Assembly (NCBI GenBank): GCA_025499705.1
Contig: JAFMVE010000016.1
Span: 1-64,000, forward strand
DNA length: 64,000 bases
Direction: 5' to 3'
From: Carboxylicivirga caseinilyticus
GTDB taxonomy: Bacteria; Bacteroidota; Bacteroidia; Bacteroidales; Marinilabiliaceae
How positions within the stretch are numbered: position 1 is the stretch's first letter; every line of letters starts with the position of its first letter. The position numbers and the translations under genes are program-made. Below are positions 19,603-28,177 of the stretch, one piece after another. The notes beneath the pieces were generated by a model. That model made no database searches. It was not told where the DNA came from and saw nothing but the letters and a program-made list of their open reading frames with translations.

Positions 19603-19791
19603 GTGACTTATATAGCCAAAGATTTTTATAGCTATTTCAAAGAGTGTTACAAACTGGATTACAAAGAGTTTACTATAGATAACATTTTAGCACAGAAATA
19701 TTCATTTAAATGGTTTGTTTCCCAAAATGAAGAGTTAATTGGAGATGATCTTCCAATAATTCCGTACATCAATAATAAAATTACAGCTTGA
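19603..19791 (+). CDS. N-terminal fragment of the SF1 helicase (frameshifted)
   Basis: This 62-codon frame opens at a GTG just after an in-frame stop and ends in NNKITA. The next frame, read back through 19778-19804, gives KLQLEKEIELYKLEKK and joins smoothly to the helicase that follows. A one-base change in the AATAATAAAATTACAG stretch would fuse both. I therefore read this as the true beginning of the helicase gene, separated by an indel (real or a base-calling error). No domain is recognised in the fragment. Confidence 0.55.
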   Translation: MTYIAKDFYSYFKECYKLDYKEFTIDNILAQKYSFKWFVSQNEELIGDDLPIIPYINNKITA

Positions 19792-19804
19792 GAAAGAGAT
19801 TGAA

Positions 19805-22300
19805 TTGTACAAGCTTGAAAAAAAATTGTTTTACGCTTGTCTATTTGTTTTAGGCAGTAATGAAAATCCTTTAATAACCGATAAGAGAATTTGTGCGCCA
19901 TTACTTTTGTATCCAGCAAATATTCAAACCATTAATAATGAGAAGTTTTTAGAAATAGATAAAACCTCTTTTGTTATAAATAAATCGGTTTTAACAAAAC
20001 TTGAATCAAGAAACGAAAAACTTTCAAAAGATTTGTTTATCAAGGATCTATCAGATTTGCTTTTAAGTGATATTAACAACTTGATTGGAGCTAAAAGTAT
20101 ATTTGATAAGTATTTTTCAAACCTTGATTCAGAAGAATTATTGCTATATCCAAGAGTTTGGTCTGTAAACAAAATAAGAAAGCATTTATCAGATAATCAA
20201 TATCAAGATCATCAGTATAAAATTATTCCAGCTGCCGGTACCATTTTAGTTGATAAATCAGAATCATCATTGAGAGTTATAAGCGATTTAGGTGAAATGG
20301 CCAATAAGTCAATTCTTAATTCAAGTACTAATGAACTTTTAAGTAAAAGCGAAAAACAAAACAAGTTTGACTTTAGCTTTTATAAATCAAGATTGAATTC
20401 AGATCAATATAAAGCATTACAAAATGCTTATCAGTTTTCGAATTCCATTATTGTAGGCCCTCCCGGAACAGGCAAATCATACACAATTACCTCAATAATT
20501 TCTGATGCTGTAATTAAAAATCAATCCGTTTTAGTTGTTTCAAAAACAAAACAAGCAGTGGAGGTTTTAAGAACAATGTTACAGGATGATTTTAAACTGA
20601 AAGATTATTTAATTCATACCACTGGTACACATTATAAAATAAGTTTAAAGTCAAAAATTCGCAAATATTTGAGTGGAATTGCTTCAAGGCAAAACATTAG
20701 ATTAAATGAATCTGCAATTAACAGGTTATTTGAGCGACTTGAGATGCAGGAGAATAAGTTTAATAAATTCATAGAAAGAGAATTAGAAAAATCTGATTTA
20801 GAATTCAGTTATGATTTAAACTTGTATGAGAAGTGGAGAAAGGTTTATTTAAAAAGTTTGACTTTTAATGGTGCAAAACTTTGGAATATTTTTGAAGAAA
20901 TAGAAAGATTGTTAGTTCAATTAGATAAAGAAGTCAGCTCTTATTCAAAAAGAAAGATCCAAACTAATATTAAAAACAATTCGAGGACTTACAGAAGAGA
21001 TATTGCATTGTTTTTCGATGCCCTTGATTCATCGAGTTTTACGGAGTATAAGAAAATACTTAATGGTGTTAAGCAACAAAATGTATTAAAAGTTTTTCCA
21101 ATATGGCTTGCCAATCTTTCAGATCTAAACTCCGTTCTTCCATTGCAACCTGACTTATTTGATTTAGTAATAATTGATGAGGCTACTCAATGTGATATTG
21201 CTTCAGCCTTACCTGCGATTTACAGAGCTAAACGTTCTGTTATTGTTGGAGATCCGAATCAATTAAGACATTATTCATTTGTTTCAAAAGCACAACAGGA
21301 AAATCTTCAACAAAAGTTTAACCTTCCAGCCGACAAAATATTTGATTATAGAAACAGAAGTATACTTGATTTATTTGTATCAAAATTACAAAACCAAGAT
21401 CAAGTAACTTTTTTAAGAGAGCATTTCAGATCATCTCCGTCGCTAATTGAGTTTAGTAACAAACAATTCTATGAAGGTCAGCTTGAAGTCTTGAAATCTA
21501 CCCCCAAGCATACAACCCATAAACAAATTGAATTATTTGAAATAAAAGGAAAACGCAATGACAAGGGGATTAATGAAATAGAAGCAAGAGAAGTAATAAA
21601 AAAATTAGATGAACTAATTAAGGAATATTCTAAAGATAAAATAGCTCCTTCAATCGGTATAATATCTCCATTCAGTAGTCAAGTAAATTATATCAATAAG
21701 CTATTAAAAGAAAAATATGAATTAGATACTCTGAAAAAGTTCAATTTATTATGTGGTTCACCTTATAACTTTCAGGGTTCAGAGCGAGAGGTCATTTTAA
21801 TTTCATTTTGTTTATGTGATAACACTCATCCATCAGCATTTATCCATGCAAATAAACCTGAGGTACTTAATGTAGCAATCACCAGAGCTAAATCATTTCA
21901 GTATATTTTTAAGTCCGTGTCTGATTCTGCTCTAAAAAAAGACTCTTTACTATACCAATATTTTAAATTTATTAAAGACTTCTCTCATACAAGTAATGAA
22001 GATATAGAATTAGATGAATTTCAGAAAGAAGTAATTACCGAATTAAATAAGAAGAAATATGAAAGTGTAAAATGTGGATATCCTCTGGCTGGCTGCTTAT
22101 TAGATATTCTTGTAACTAATAAAGACCAAAACTATTTTATTGATCTTATTGGATATCCAGGAATGTTTAAAGAAGCATTTTCATTAGAACGATACAAGAC
22201 TTTAGCCAGAACAGGAATAAAAAGTATGCCTTTACACTATAGTTATTGGAAAAAGAATAAATCAGAAGCAATTAAGAAATTAAATGATTTTATTCAATAA
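19805..22300 (+). CDS. DNA2/UPF1-like SF1 helicase with possible C-terminal nuclease domain
   Basis: Residue numbers are from the TTG at 19805; there is no early ATG. Walker A is GPPGTGKSYT (Lys224), Walker B is VIIDEATQCD, motif III is VGDPNQLRHYS, then FLREHFRS (IV), the Q-rich NFQGSERE.. (V) and NVAITRAK (VI). This is the AAA_11/AAA_12 layout. The last 95 residues (DEFQKEVITEL...YPLAGCLLDILV...YFIDLIGY) resemble a PD-(D/E)XK or Vsr-like nuclease fold, as in several defence-linked helicases; this is suggestive only. It is a stand-alone gene between small orphan genes and a mobile island, a setting typical of anti-phage genes. The upstream frameshift may make it inactive. Confidence 0.8.
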   Translation: MYKLEKKLFYACLFVLGSNENPLITDKRICAPLLLYPANIQTINNEKFLEIDKTSFVINKSVLTKLESRNEKLSKDLFIKDLSDLLLSDINNLIGAKSIFDKYFSNLDSEELLLYPRVWSVNKIRKHLSDNQYQDHQYKIIPAAGTILVDKSESSLRVISDLGEMANKSILNSSTNELLSKSEKQNKFDFSFYKSRLNSDQYKALQNAYQFSNSIIVGPPGTGKSYTITSIISDAVIKNQSVLVVSKTKQAVEVLRTMLQDDFKLKDYLIHTTGTHYKISLKSKIRKYLSGIASRQNIRLNESAINRLFERLEMQENKFNKFIERELEKSDLEFSYDLNLYEKWRKVYLKSLTFNGAKLWNIFEEIERLLVQLDKEVSSYSKRKIQTNIKNNSRTYRRDIALFFDALDSSSFTEYKKILNGVKQQNVLKVFPIWLANLSDLNSVLPLQPDLFDLVIIDEATQCDIASALPAIYRAKRSVIVGDPNQLRHYSFVSKAQQENLQQKFNLPADKIFDYRNRSILDLFVSKLQNQDQVTFLREHFRSSPSLIEFSNKQFYEGQLEVLKSTPKHTTHKQIELFEIKGKRNDKGINEIEAREVIKKLDELIKEYSKDKIAPSIGIISPFSSQVNYINKLLKEKYELDTLKKFNLLCGSPYNFQGSEREVILISFCLCDNTHPSAFIHANKPEVLNVAITRAKSFQYIFKSVSDSALKKDSLLYQYFKFIKDFSHTSNEDIELDEFQKEVITELNKKKYESVKCGYPLAGCLLDILVTNKDQNYFIDLIGYPGMFKEAFSLERYKTLARTGIKSMPLHYSYWKKNKSEAIKKLNDFIQ

Positions 22301-22321
22301 AACTCCGTTATCACACATACA

Positions 22322-22356
22322 AAAGCCTGCTAATCAATAGACTGCAGGCTTTATTG
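22322..22356 (+). terminator. Terminator of the helicase gene
   Basis: AAAGCCTGC pairs with GCAGGCTTT over nine bases; the T tract is short. Confidence 0.75.
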
Positions 22357-22525
22357 TGACCCTAAGTGGTCAAATTTCGAACTACATACTCGAAGATTTA
22401 GAGGCAATTTCTAATGTAATCCGTAGCGGAGTACTTGATTAACTTATTTAAAGTCCGAGATATGTTAATCAATCCACTTCAAATAAATTCAAACGAAAAC
22501 TTTCAGCAATTTTCAGCTAAAATTA
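22357..22525. other. Likely left edge of the mobile island; small gene-end remnant
   Basis: No full gene is present. A frame running through SGQISNYILEDLEAISNV to a stop at about 22439 looks like the 3' end of some coding sequence, but I cannot identify it. It could be the tail of a gene into which the island inserted. No repeat matching the right end was found by eye. Confidence 0.3.
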
Positions 22526-22625
22526 TATATTTGTCTTTGCTAATTGTCAAGGGTGTAATTTTTATAATTATGCCGAAAATACATGTCGATTCTTTTAAAA
22601 CAAGCTCCGTTCAGGGGCTTTTCGT
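22526..22625 (+). ncRNA. Conserved leader or small RNA upstream of DUF4248, copy 1
   Basis: A -7 box TATATTTG (22526-22533) should start a transcript that passes GGGTGTAAT and AATTATGCC, then reaches a stem AAGCTCC/GGGGCTT with T residues (22602-22622). The same order of blocks recurs at 52145-52242. The 30 or so bases after the hairpin (TTTTCGTGTTTATAG.CCCT..GTG) are also nearly identical in both places. A terminated short RNA, or an attenuated leader for DUF4248, fits. No known riboswitch class is recognised. Confidence 0.45.
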
Positions 22626-22767
22626 GTTTATAGTCCCTAAGTGTTTTTTGATTTGTTGCCTTATGTTTCGATTTGTTTTCCGAAATATCAAGGTTCAACA
22701 CTTGCATTCTATTCTCACCGTCAATTCCTCTAAAAATATATCAGTTATCTAAATAAAATTCATCGCT

Positions 22768-23001
22768 ATGATAAATCGCAGAACAATATTAAAGCAAGAG
22801 TTAGTTACAAAGTTATATCCTAATAGTGTCTCAATTAAATCTGCCATGCAGCATCTGAGGCGTGAGATAGATACATGCCCTGATTTAAAAAGGCAAATTG
22901 CTAAAGCTGGTCATACCAAACGTCACTACTATAACAAACAGCAACTTTTATTAATACTCGACCATTTTTGTGTTGAGCCGGAAGAGTTTGAGGAGCTGTA
23001 A
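22768..23001 (+). CDS. DUF4248 protein, copy 1
   Basis: This 77-residue, basic, probably DNA-related protein has the DUF4248 pattern: an N-terminal RTILKQELVTKLYPN, a central AMQHLRREI helix, and the end KQQLLLILDHF. It looks like a small helix-turn-helix type fold. A second copy at 52386 has the same length and is about two-thirds identical. DUF4248 genes commonly sit in Bacteroidota mobile elements; their function is not established. Confidence 0.75.
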   Translation: MINRRTILKQELVTKLYPNSVSIKSAMQHLRREIDTCPDLKRQIAKAGHTKRHYYNKQQLLLILDHFCVEPEEFEEL

Positions 23002-23073
23002 TACTCCATATTAGACAATACTCCATCCCCCGAAATGAGTAGTCAATTTTTTGTTTAATTAAAATTTAAAATT

Positions 23074-23295
23074 ATGAAGATTAGAACATTTAATGTTTCG
23101 GCAGATTTGATGGTTGAATTTGCCGGGTTATTGGGAGAGTATGAACTTGAAGGTGCAATCATTGGCACTAATGAAGATGATGAAATCCTTGTTAAAGTAG
23201 AATACGAACCAGAGGAACACAGCCAGGCGATTCTTGAAATGATTGACCATTTAGAAGACCTGGACGAAGATTACTCACAAGAAGATGATGAGTAA
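23074..23295 (+). CDS. Small acidic hypothetical protein
   Basis: This 73-residue protein is very acidic, especially its last 20 residues (LEDLDEDYSQEDDE). The rest looks like a compact alpha/beta unit (IRTFNVSADLMVEFAGLL...DEILVKVEYE). I recognise no family. Its charge would suit a DNA-mimic or a partner of a basic protein, but that is speculation. The start follows an AT-rich leader typical for this element. Confidence 0.55.
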   Translation: MKIRTFNVSADLMVEFAGLLGEYELEGAIIGTNEDDEILVKVEYEPEEHSQAILEMIDHLEDLDEDYSQEDDE

Positions 23296-23622
23296 GGTAA
23301 TGGTAAGTTATGGGTTAATATTATTAGCCCATAGCTTAAAACTAATACGTTCAGAATCCCTCTCTTTTGCTCTATGGAACTGAAAAGTCTATTAGAAGTA
23401 GGTCTGAGTTAAAATCACAAAAGGAGTTTTTAAAAAATAATAGATGAGTAGTAACTATTAATAACTGCAACACTTAAAAAAGTAGCTGTTTAGTAGAATT
23501 TAATTGCTCACAAAAGGTAATAATAGCTGCAAAGTTGGTCATAATAGCTTTTTATAGAAAGATGTACCTGACCAATAGCTGATAATACCATAAGAATTAA
23601 GTACAACATAAAAAATGCAACA
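23296..23622. other. Gene-free gap with inverted and direct repeats
   Basis: It contains a TATGGG/CCCATA hairpin (about 23306-23334). It also holds a TTGGTCA (23535-23541) / TGACCAA (23579-23585) inverted pair, set among several copies of AATAGCT (near 23523, 23543, 23584). This could be a regulatory or replication-related site; no gene is supported. Confidence 0.4.
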
Positions 23623-24741
23623 ATGAAGGAAAAACATAGCAATTTACAAGATGCCATTTATCGGAATTTGCAAGAAAACGCAACTTACGCTTATGAAATA
23701 TTAGTCGAAGACAATTCAGGACATATACTGATTGTACCCCGAACCAATAATATCGAGGCTTTTAATGAGAATATGAAATCGGCTAAAGATATTGTCAATC
23801 AAGATGGCGGTAATATCAAAGTAGATATTTATCGTGGTAAAAGTCCAAAAGCCGGATTAGTTACACGGTACAACATTGGTTTAGAGGAGAACAGGAAAGC
23901 TGAGAAACCTGTATCAAATCTGGCGCAGATAGAACAGGCGGTTGATATGGCCATTAAAAAATACCAATTCAGTAATAATATTGGTGGATTGGGAAGTATT
24001 GAAAACCTCAATATGCTATTCGGTGCATTAACAGGTAATGAAACTGAGAATGAAAACAATGGTAATGCTCTAAATGGTTTAGCAGGATTATTGGGGGCTG
24101 TCAATAATTCCAGGTATGAAAACACTTTGATGCAGTTTGAGAGAAAACTTAGCGATTACAAACAGGAAACCGAACTCAATACACAGAAAAAACAGTTGCA
24201 TGAAATAACTACTGAACGAGATAGCCTAAAAAACCAAAATCAGGAATTAGAAAAAGCGAATACGGCGTACAAAACTGAGATATCAGAGCTGGAAACCCGA
24301 CTTGCAGGGTATTCAAACACGGAATTATTAAAACGTGTAGCAACGGGTGTACTATCAGGAATTGGAAGTAAGATACTAGGAAATAGTCCAAAGGCTGCTG
24401 AATTAATGGGCTTATCAAAAGATGAGCTACAAGCTGCCCTGGGTTTTGTTGAAGAGGATGAAGAATTGCAAGGACATTCTTCCATTAGTCAACACGATGT
24501 TGACGTAGAAGAGATGCCAGTCCCAAAAACAGAGCAGCAAAAACAAATCTTTAATGCCATAAACGATACTGCAAAAGCACTAAAACAAAGCGATATTCAA
24601 TTTGCTATTTATATGATAACAATAATTGGCAATTGCATGGAAAGCAAAGAGTTGACTAAGAGCATGGTTCAGCATCTCGAAAAGGAAAAACAACGTTTGA
24701 GCATTGAGGAAGATGATGAAAGCGCAGGGGAAGAAGAATAA
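23623..24741 (+). CDS. Coiled-coil hypothetical protein of the island replication module
   Basis: This 372-residue protein is without a recognised domain. The first 100 residues look like an alpha/beta region. Residues about 165-235 form a strong coiled coil (ITERDSLKNQNQELEKANTAYK). A short hydrophobic, glycine-rich patch (GVLSGIGSKILG) follows, and the end is acidic. It sits 41 bases upstream of the primase gene and is probably co-transcribed. A structural or scaffold role in element replication is possible but unsupported. Confidence 0.6.
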   Translation: MKEKHSNLQDAIYRNLQENATYAYEILVEDNSGHILIVPRTNNIEAFNENMKSAKDIVNQDGGNIKVDIYRGKSPKAGLVTRYNIGLEENRKAEKPVSNLAQIEQAVDMAIKKYQFSNNIGGLGSIENLNMLFGALTGNETENENNGNALNGLAGLLGAVNNSRYENTLMQFERKLSDYKQETELNTQKKQLHEITTERDSLKNQNQELEKANTAYKTEISELETRLAGYSNTELLKRVATGVLSGIGSKILGNSPKAAELMGLSKDELQAALGFVEEDEELQGHSSISQHDVDVEEMPVPKTEQQKQIFNAINDTAKALKQSDIQFAIYMITIIGNCMESKELTKSMVQHLEKEKQRLSIEEDDESAGEEE

Positions 24742-24782
24742 AAGGATTTAAACAGCCAGGTTATGGCTCAATAACAATACAG

Positions 24783-26321
24783 ATGCAAACAATTGAAAAA
24801 GTAAAGCAAATTGATATAAAAGCACTTATTGAAAAGGAAACCGGAACTTGCTTCAATAAAACTAATCAACTGGAAAAATGTCCTTTTTGTGGTAGCGGTA
24901 AAGGCACGAATCATTCTCCGGCTTTTAGCATTAAAAAGAAAAACAATTTCTTCAAATGTTTTTCATGTGGTTCCGGTGGCAGCACCATTGATTTCTTGAT
25001 TTCTCTAAATTCAGGTTGGAACGAACATAAGGCTATCAAATATTTACAGGAGGAATATCTCGGCATTAAAGAGACGTTCCAACCATCACAGAATGTTACA
25101 AGTGCTTTCGACAAAATGCTTTTTGCCATAAAAAACAATACTAAAGAAACTGCTACTGATTACCTAAAATCTCGTGGAATTAGTTTTATTGATGATTTGC
25201 CTGACAATAGTTATTGGTACGATTCACACGCTAATGCCATTGTCTTTATTGATGCCAATAATCAACTTATTAACCGTAGGATGATTAATCCTGAAAAGGG
25301 TAAGTCGAAAGCCAAAAATAACGGAACGTTAAACGGCAGCATCTATGATAAAATGTACAATCCTGATTATGATGTTGTTTTCATACAGGAAGGCGTTGTA
25401 AATGCATTATCAATGAAAGGCTGTTCATCCATAGCTTTGTTTTCCACAGAGAATAAAATCAAGAATCCTAAAATCCTTCAAAAGTATATTGAAGGGAAAA
25501 TCGTTGTTTTAGCAATGGATAACGATAGTGCAGGAAATAAATGTGCAGAGTATTATCAAGATTATATTTTATCCAACCGATTTGACATTAAATCACTACG
25601 TAGGTTAATATTACCGGAGAATAAGGATGCCAATGATTTACTTCAAGACAAAACAATTGTTGATTTTCTTCAAAACAAGAACAATTACCAATTGCTTTGG
25701 GAAGATATTATTAATAAGCCTATTCCAAAATTCAGCATTGATGAACTGGCCGACATCGAAGAATACAACTTTTATAAGAAAAATGGATGCTACTATGCCA
25801 ATGAGTTTCATAAAAGTAAACCTGTTGAAAGAAAGCTATCCAACTTCCTGATGGATTCGGTTTATCACTTAATGGATGGCACAAAAGAAAGTAAACGGTT
25901 AATTAAGTTTCAACGAAATACAGGAGAGATTACAGTAAATGAAATAACAAGTTCGGAGCTTAACCTCGATAAGTTTAAGAAAGTAATTCGTAGCATATCA
26001 GGGCGTGGCTTAACTTTCTTTGGGAACACACAAAATCTTGACACTATCCTGACTTACCTGTACGATAACGAGAAAAATGCCATTGCTGTAAATCAGCTGG
26101 GTTATCAGCAAGAATCAAAAAACTATTGTTTTGCAGATGCTACAATAACCCATGATAATAAATTGCTTTATCCTGATAAGCTCGGCATTGTGAATCATGG
26201 CAAATCCGCCTATTATTTGCCTCCATTTGCATACACAAACCTTGACGATAAAAGTTATTCCGGACAACGTAAATTTACATACAAAGCAGGAAACCTGAAC
26301 TTTAAGAATGGTCGGAACTGA
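24783..26321 (+). CDS. CHC2/TOPRIM DNA primase, N-terminal half of a frameshifted primase-helicase
   Basis: The first half of an element-borne primase. A CHC2-type zinc finger (CPFCGSGKG...FFKCFSCG, about residues 33-64) is followed by a TOPRIM-like domain (about 195-260, with FIQEGVVNALS and VVLAMDNDSAGNK). An uncharacterised linker reaches residue 512. The frame ends in LNFKNGRN just where the next frame supplies EWSELIYNAYGINGAIG and the helicase domain. Changing TTTAAGAATGG to TTTAAAGAATGG near 26306 would fuse both into one protein of about 900 residues. That length and order match primase-helicases of mobile elements. Confidence 0.8.
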   Translation: MQTIEKVKQIDIKALIEKETGTCFNKTNQLEKCPFCGSGKGTNHSPAFSIKKKNNFFKCFSCGSGGSTIDFLISLNSGWNEHKAIKYLQEEYLGIKETFQPSQNVTSAFDKMLFAIKNNTKETATDYLKSRGISFIDDLPDNSYWYDSHANAIVFIDANNQLINRRMINPEKGKSKAKNNGTLNGSIYDKMYNPDYDVVFIQEGVVNALSMKGCSSIALFSTENKIKNPKILQKYIEGKIVVLAMDNDSAGNKCAEYYQDYILSNRFDIKSLRRLILPENKDANDLLQDKTIVDFLQNKNNYQLLWEDIINKPIPKFSIDELADIEEYNFYKKNGCYYANEFHKSKPVERKLSNFLMDSVYHLMDGTKESKRLIKFQRNTGEITVNEITSSELNLDKFKKVIRSISGRGLTFFGNTQNLDTILTYLYDNEKNAIAVNQLGYQQESKNYCFADATITHDNKLLYPDKLGIVNHGKSAYYLPPFAYTNLDDKSYSGQRKFTYKAGNLNFKNGRN

Positions 26322-27481
26322 TTTATAATGCTTATGGTATTAATGGCGCAATTGGTATATCCTTCATCATACTTGCCTTGTATCGTGATTTCATACTTGA
26401 ACTGACAGGCTTTTTCCCATTCCTGTTCCTATTTGGTGACCAGGGTGCTGGTAAATCAAATTTTGTCAACTTTTTTCTACATCTGTTTGGCGAACCGAAT
26501 CATGGCATATCATTACTAAACTCAACTGATAAAGGTTTTTCTCGTTCGCTTACACAACGAAATAATGCACTTTATTATCTGAAGGAATACACCAATGCCA
26601 TTGATAAGAAAACGGTTGATGTGTTTAAAACTGGTTACGATGGAGAGCTTTACACTATGGCTCAAAAAAGCAATGACAATAAAACTACAACGCTTGAAAT
26701 CAGTTCTGCATGTATGGTAGATGGTAACGAGCTGCCTACATCAGAAGCTGCATTATTTGCCAGAATGATAGTACTACATTTTGAGGACAATAAGTTTTCA
26801 GATGAAAGCACCCAAGCTTATAAAATCCTTTTAAAAGAAAAAGAACAAGGTTTTTGCAACATAACCAGGGAACTTCTAAAATACCGGAATGTAATTGAAT
26901 CGAGGTTTAAAACGGTGTTTGATTCTATCTTTTACGAACTAAAACCGGAAATAACAGCTGTTACAGAAATATCTGACCGACAGATTAAACACATAGCCTT
27001 ATTGCTAACTCCTGTTCAGCTTTTACAAAACTATTTGGAGCTTCCATTCGATTATTCAACATACAAACAGTCCGTTATTGAGAATACAATTAAGCAAAAT
27101 GAGATGGCCAGTACCATTAAAGATGTCTCCTTATTTTGGGAAGCCATTGCTTTTAAACTGAGCCAACCAAAAAGTGAGATTAAAGTAAACACGCATTACT
27201 TAAAAGACCCGGTAAATAAGAACCTGTTTATTAAATTTCCTCTCCTGTTTCCATATTACAAGGAATATGTAAAAAAGAATGGATTTAATGATTTAGATGC
27301 GAACTCATTGAAATCATTGCTCACATCAAAAGGCAATACATCTTTCATTCAAAATACAACACAGAAATCGAGAGATAAGGCAATTAATAAAAAACCTTTG
27401 GGAAGCTGTTATCGGTTTAAATATGAAGATATACCCGAAAGTATGGGGATAATAATAAATGATGTTGAACTGAACTTATAA
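26306..27481 (+). CDS. Helicase/ATPase half of the frameshifted primase-helicase
   Basis: The reading frame is open from 26306 to 27481 and has only a TTG (26378) as an early start candidate. It begins EWSELIYNAYGINGAIGISF and carries a Walker A LFGDQGAGKS soon after, then a hexameric-helicase-like ATPase region (STDKGFSRSL, YLKEYTNA). The C-terminal third has no clear domain. It is the natural continuation of the primase upstream and is probably not translated alone. The gene unit closes with a strong terminator. Confidence 0.75.
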   Translation, partial: EWSELIYNAYGINGAIGISFIILALYRDFILELTGFFPFLFLFGDQGAGKSNFVNFFLHLFGEPNHGISLLNSTDKGFSRSLTQRNNALYYLKEYTNAIDKKTVDVFKTGYDGELYTMAQKSNDNKTTTLEISSACMVDGNELPTSEAALFARMIVLHFEDNKFSDESTQAYKILLKEKEQGFCNITRELLKYRNVIESRFKTVFDSIFYELKPEITAVTEISDRQIKHIALLLTPVQLLQNYLELPFDYSTYKQSVIENTIKQNEMASTIKDVSLFWEAIAFKLSQPKSEIKVNTHYLKDPVNKNLFIKFPLLFPYYKEYVKKNGFNDLDANSLKSLLTSKGNTSFIQNTTQKSRDKAINKKPLGSCYRFKYEDIPESMGIIINDVELNL

Positions 27482-27507
27482 TACCGTTTTAATCGGTATT
27501 TTTTTTG
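27480..27507 (+). terminator. Terminator of the primase-helicase gene
   Basis: AATACCG pairs with CGGTATT and runs into T residues (27501-27506), starting at the stop codon. Confidence 0.85.
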
Positions 27508-27546
27508 TCCTTATTAAACTTGAAAAGATGTTGAACTAAAAACTTT

Positions 27547-27633
27547 GTTAACTATGTTAACCGTGTTAACCAAATATCTTATTATTCAGTACTACAACTC
27601 TTTAGCGGTTAACATGAGGTAAACATGGTTAAC
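27547..27633. repeat. GTTAAC repeat cluster, left border of the cargo
   Basis: GTTAAC occurs at 27547, 27556, 27565, 27608 and 27628, plus a one-base variant GTAAAC at 27619. The first three, and the pair 27619/27628, are spaced at exactly 9 bases. Being palindromic, each unit can be read on both strands. A similar cluster lies at 51965-52063, and 16 bases (AACTTTGTTAACTATG) are shared with the reverse complement of that cluster. It could be an iteron-like origin or a binding array. Confidence 0.75.
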
Positions 27634-27700
27634 ATATTTCCCTTTGTACCGACTTGTAGACAATGTAATATAGAATTAAAAAAAAGAATCAATAAATTTT

Positions 27701-27745
27701 TATAATGAGATATATCTCATTATATTTGTAGTGAGAATATTCTCA
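27701..27745 (+). promoter_or_regulatory. Promoter with two palindromic operators for the DUF134 operon
   Basis: A 24-base perfect palindrome (27701-27724, core ATGAGATATATCTCAT) overlaps an exact -7 box TATATTTG (27721-27728). A second palindrome, TGAGAATATTCTCA (27732-27745), covers the expected start point. The centres are 26 bases apart and share TGAGA..TATTCTCA-type half sites. This is a repressor layout, most simply for the DUF134 protein encoded next. Confidence 0.75.
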
Positions 27746-27766
27746 TTTAAATATTTAGTTGTCTGT

Positions 27767-28177
27767 ATGCCAAGGCGTAGAAGGTTAAGAAAAGTGATTG
27801 CTCCTCCTGGATTTAAAGGATATAAACCTTATGGGGCAAATCATTCTAAAAATGAATTTATTGAATTGCTTTATGAAGAATACGAAGCAATAAAATTGTC
27901 GGATTATGATTTTATGAACCACGAAACAGCAGCAAAAGTGATGGGCATTTCCCGTCCAACCTTTGCAAGAATTTACGAAAGCGCAAGAAGAAAAATTGCA
28001 AAGGCAATGGTTGAGGTAAAAGAAATCAGAACGGTTTATGGAAACGCATTATTAGATAAAAACTGGTATGAATGCCATGTATGCAATGCACGATTTACTA
28101 TACCTAAAACACAAAACAAGCACTGCTGTGCAATATGTTCATCTATTAATATTAATCTTTTAAAAAATGATATATGA
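27767..28177 (+). CDS. DUF134 helix-turn-helix regulator
   Basis: This DNA-binding protein of 136 residues starts from the ATG at 27767, preferred to the upstream GTG because it begins MPRRRRLRKVIAPP, the family's usual opening. The sigma-70-region-4-like helix-turn-helix is visible (NHETAAKVMGISRPTFARIYESAR). A C-terminal zinc or metal site is made by CHVC and CCAIC. DUF134 genes often lie beside NifX-type and Mrp genes in anaerobes, as here. The palindromes in its own promoter suggest autoregulation, perhaps in response to metal or redox state. The stop overlaps the next start (ATGA). Confidence 0.85.
   Translation: MPRRRRLRKVIAPPGFKGYKPYGANHSKNEFIELLYEEYEAIKLSDYDFMNHETAAKVMGISRPTFARIYESARRKIAKAMVEVKEIRTVYGNALLDKNWYECHVCNARFTIPKTQNKHCCAICSSININLLKNDI

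Noticed and set aside
22435-22752. 105-codon frame over the leader upstream of DUF4248 copy 1
   Set aside because: It covers the conserved promoter and hairpin, has an odd amino-acid make-up, and does not recur as a frame in copy 2.
26300-26380. Programmed ribosomal frameshift in the primase-helicase
   Set aside because: No X-XXY-YYZ slippery site or downstream stem is visible, and a single missing A explains the split better.
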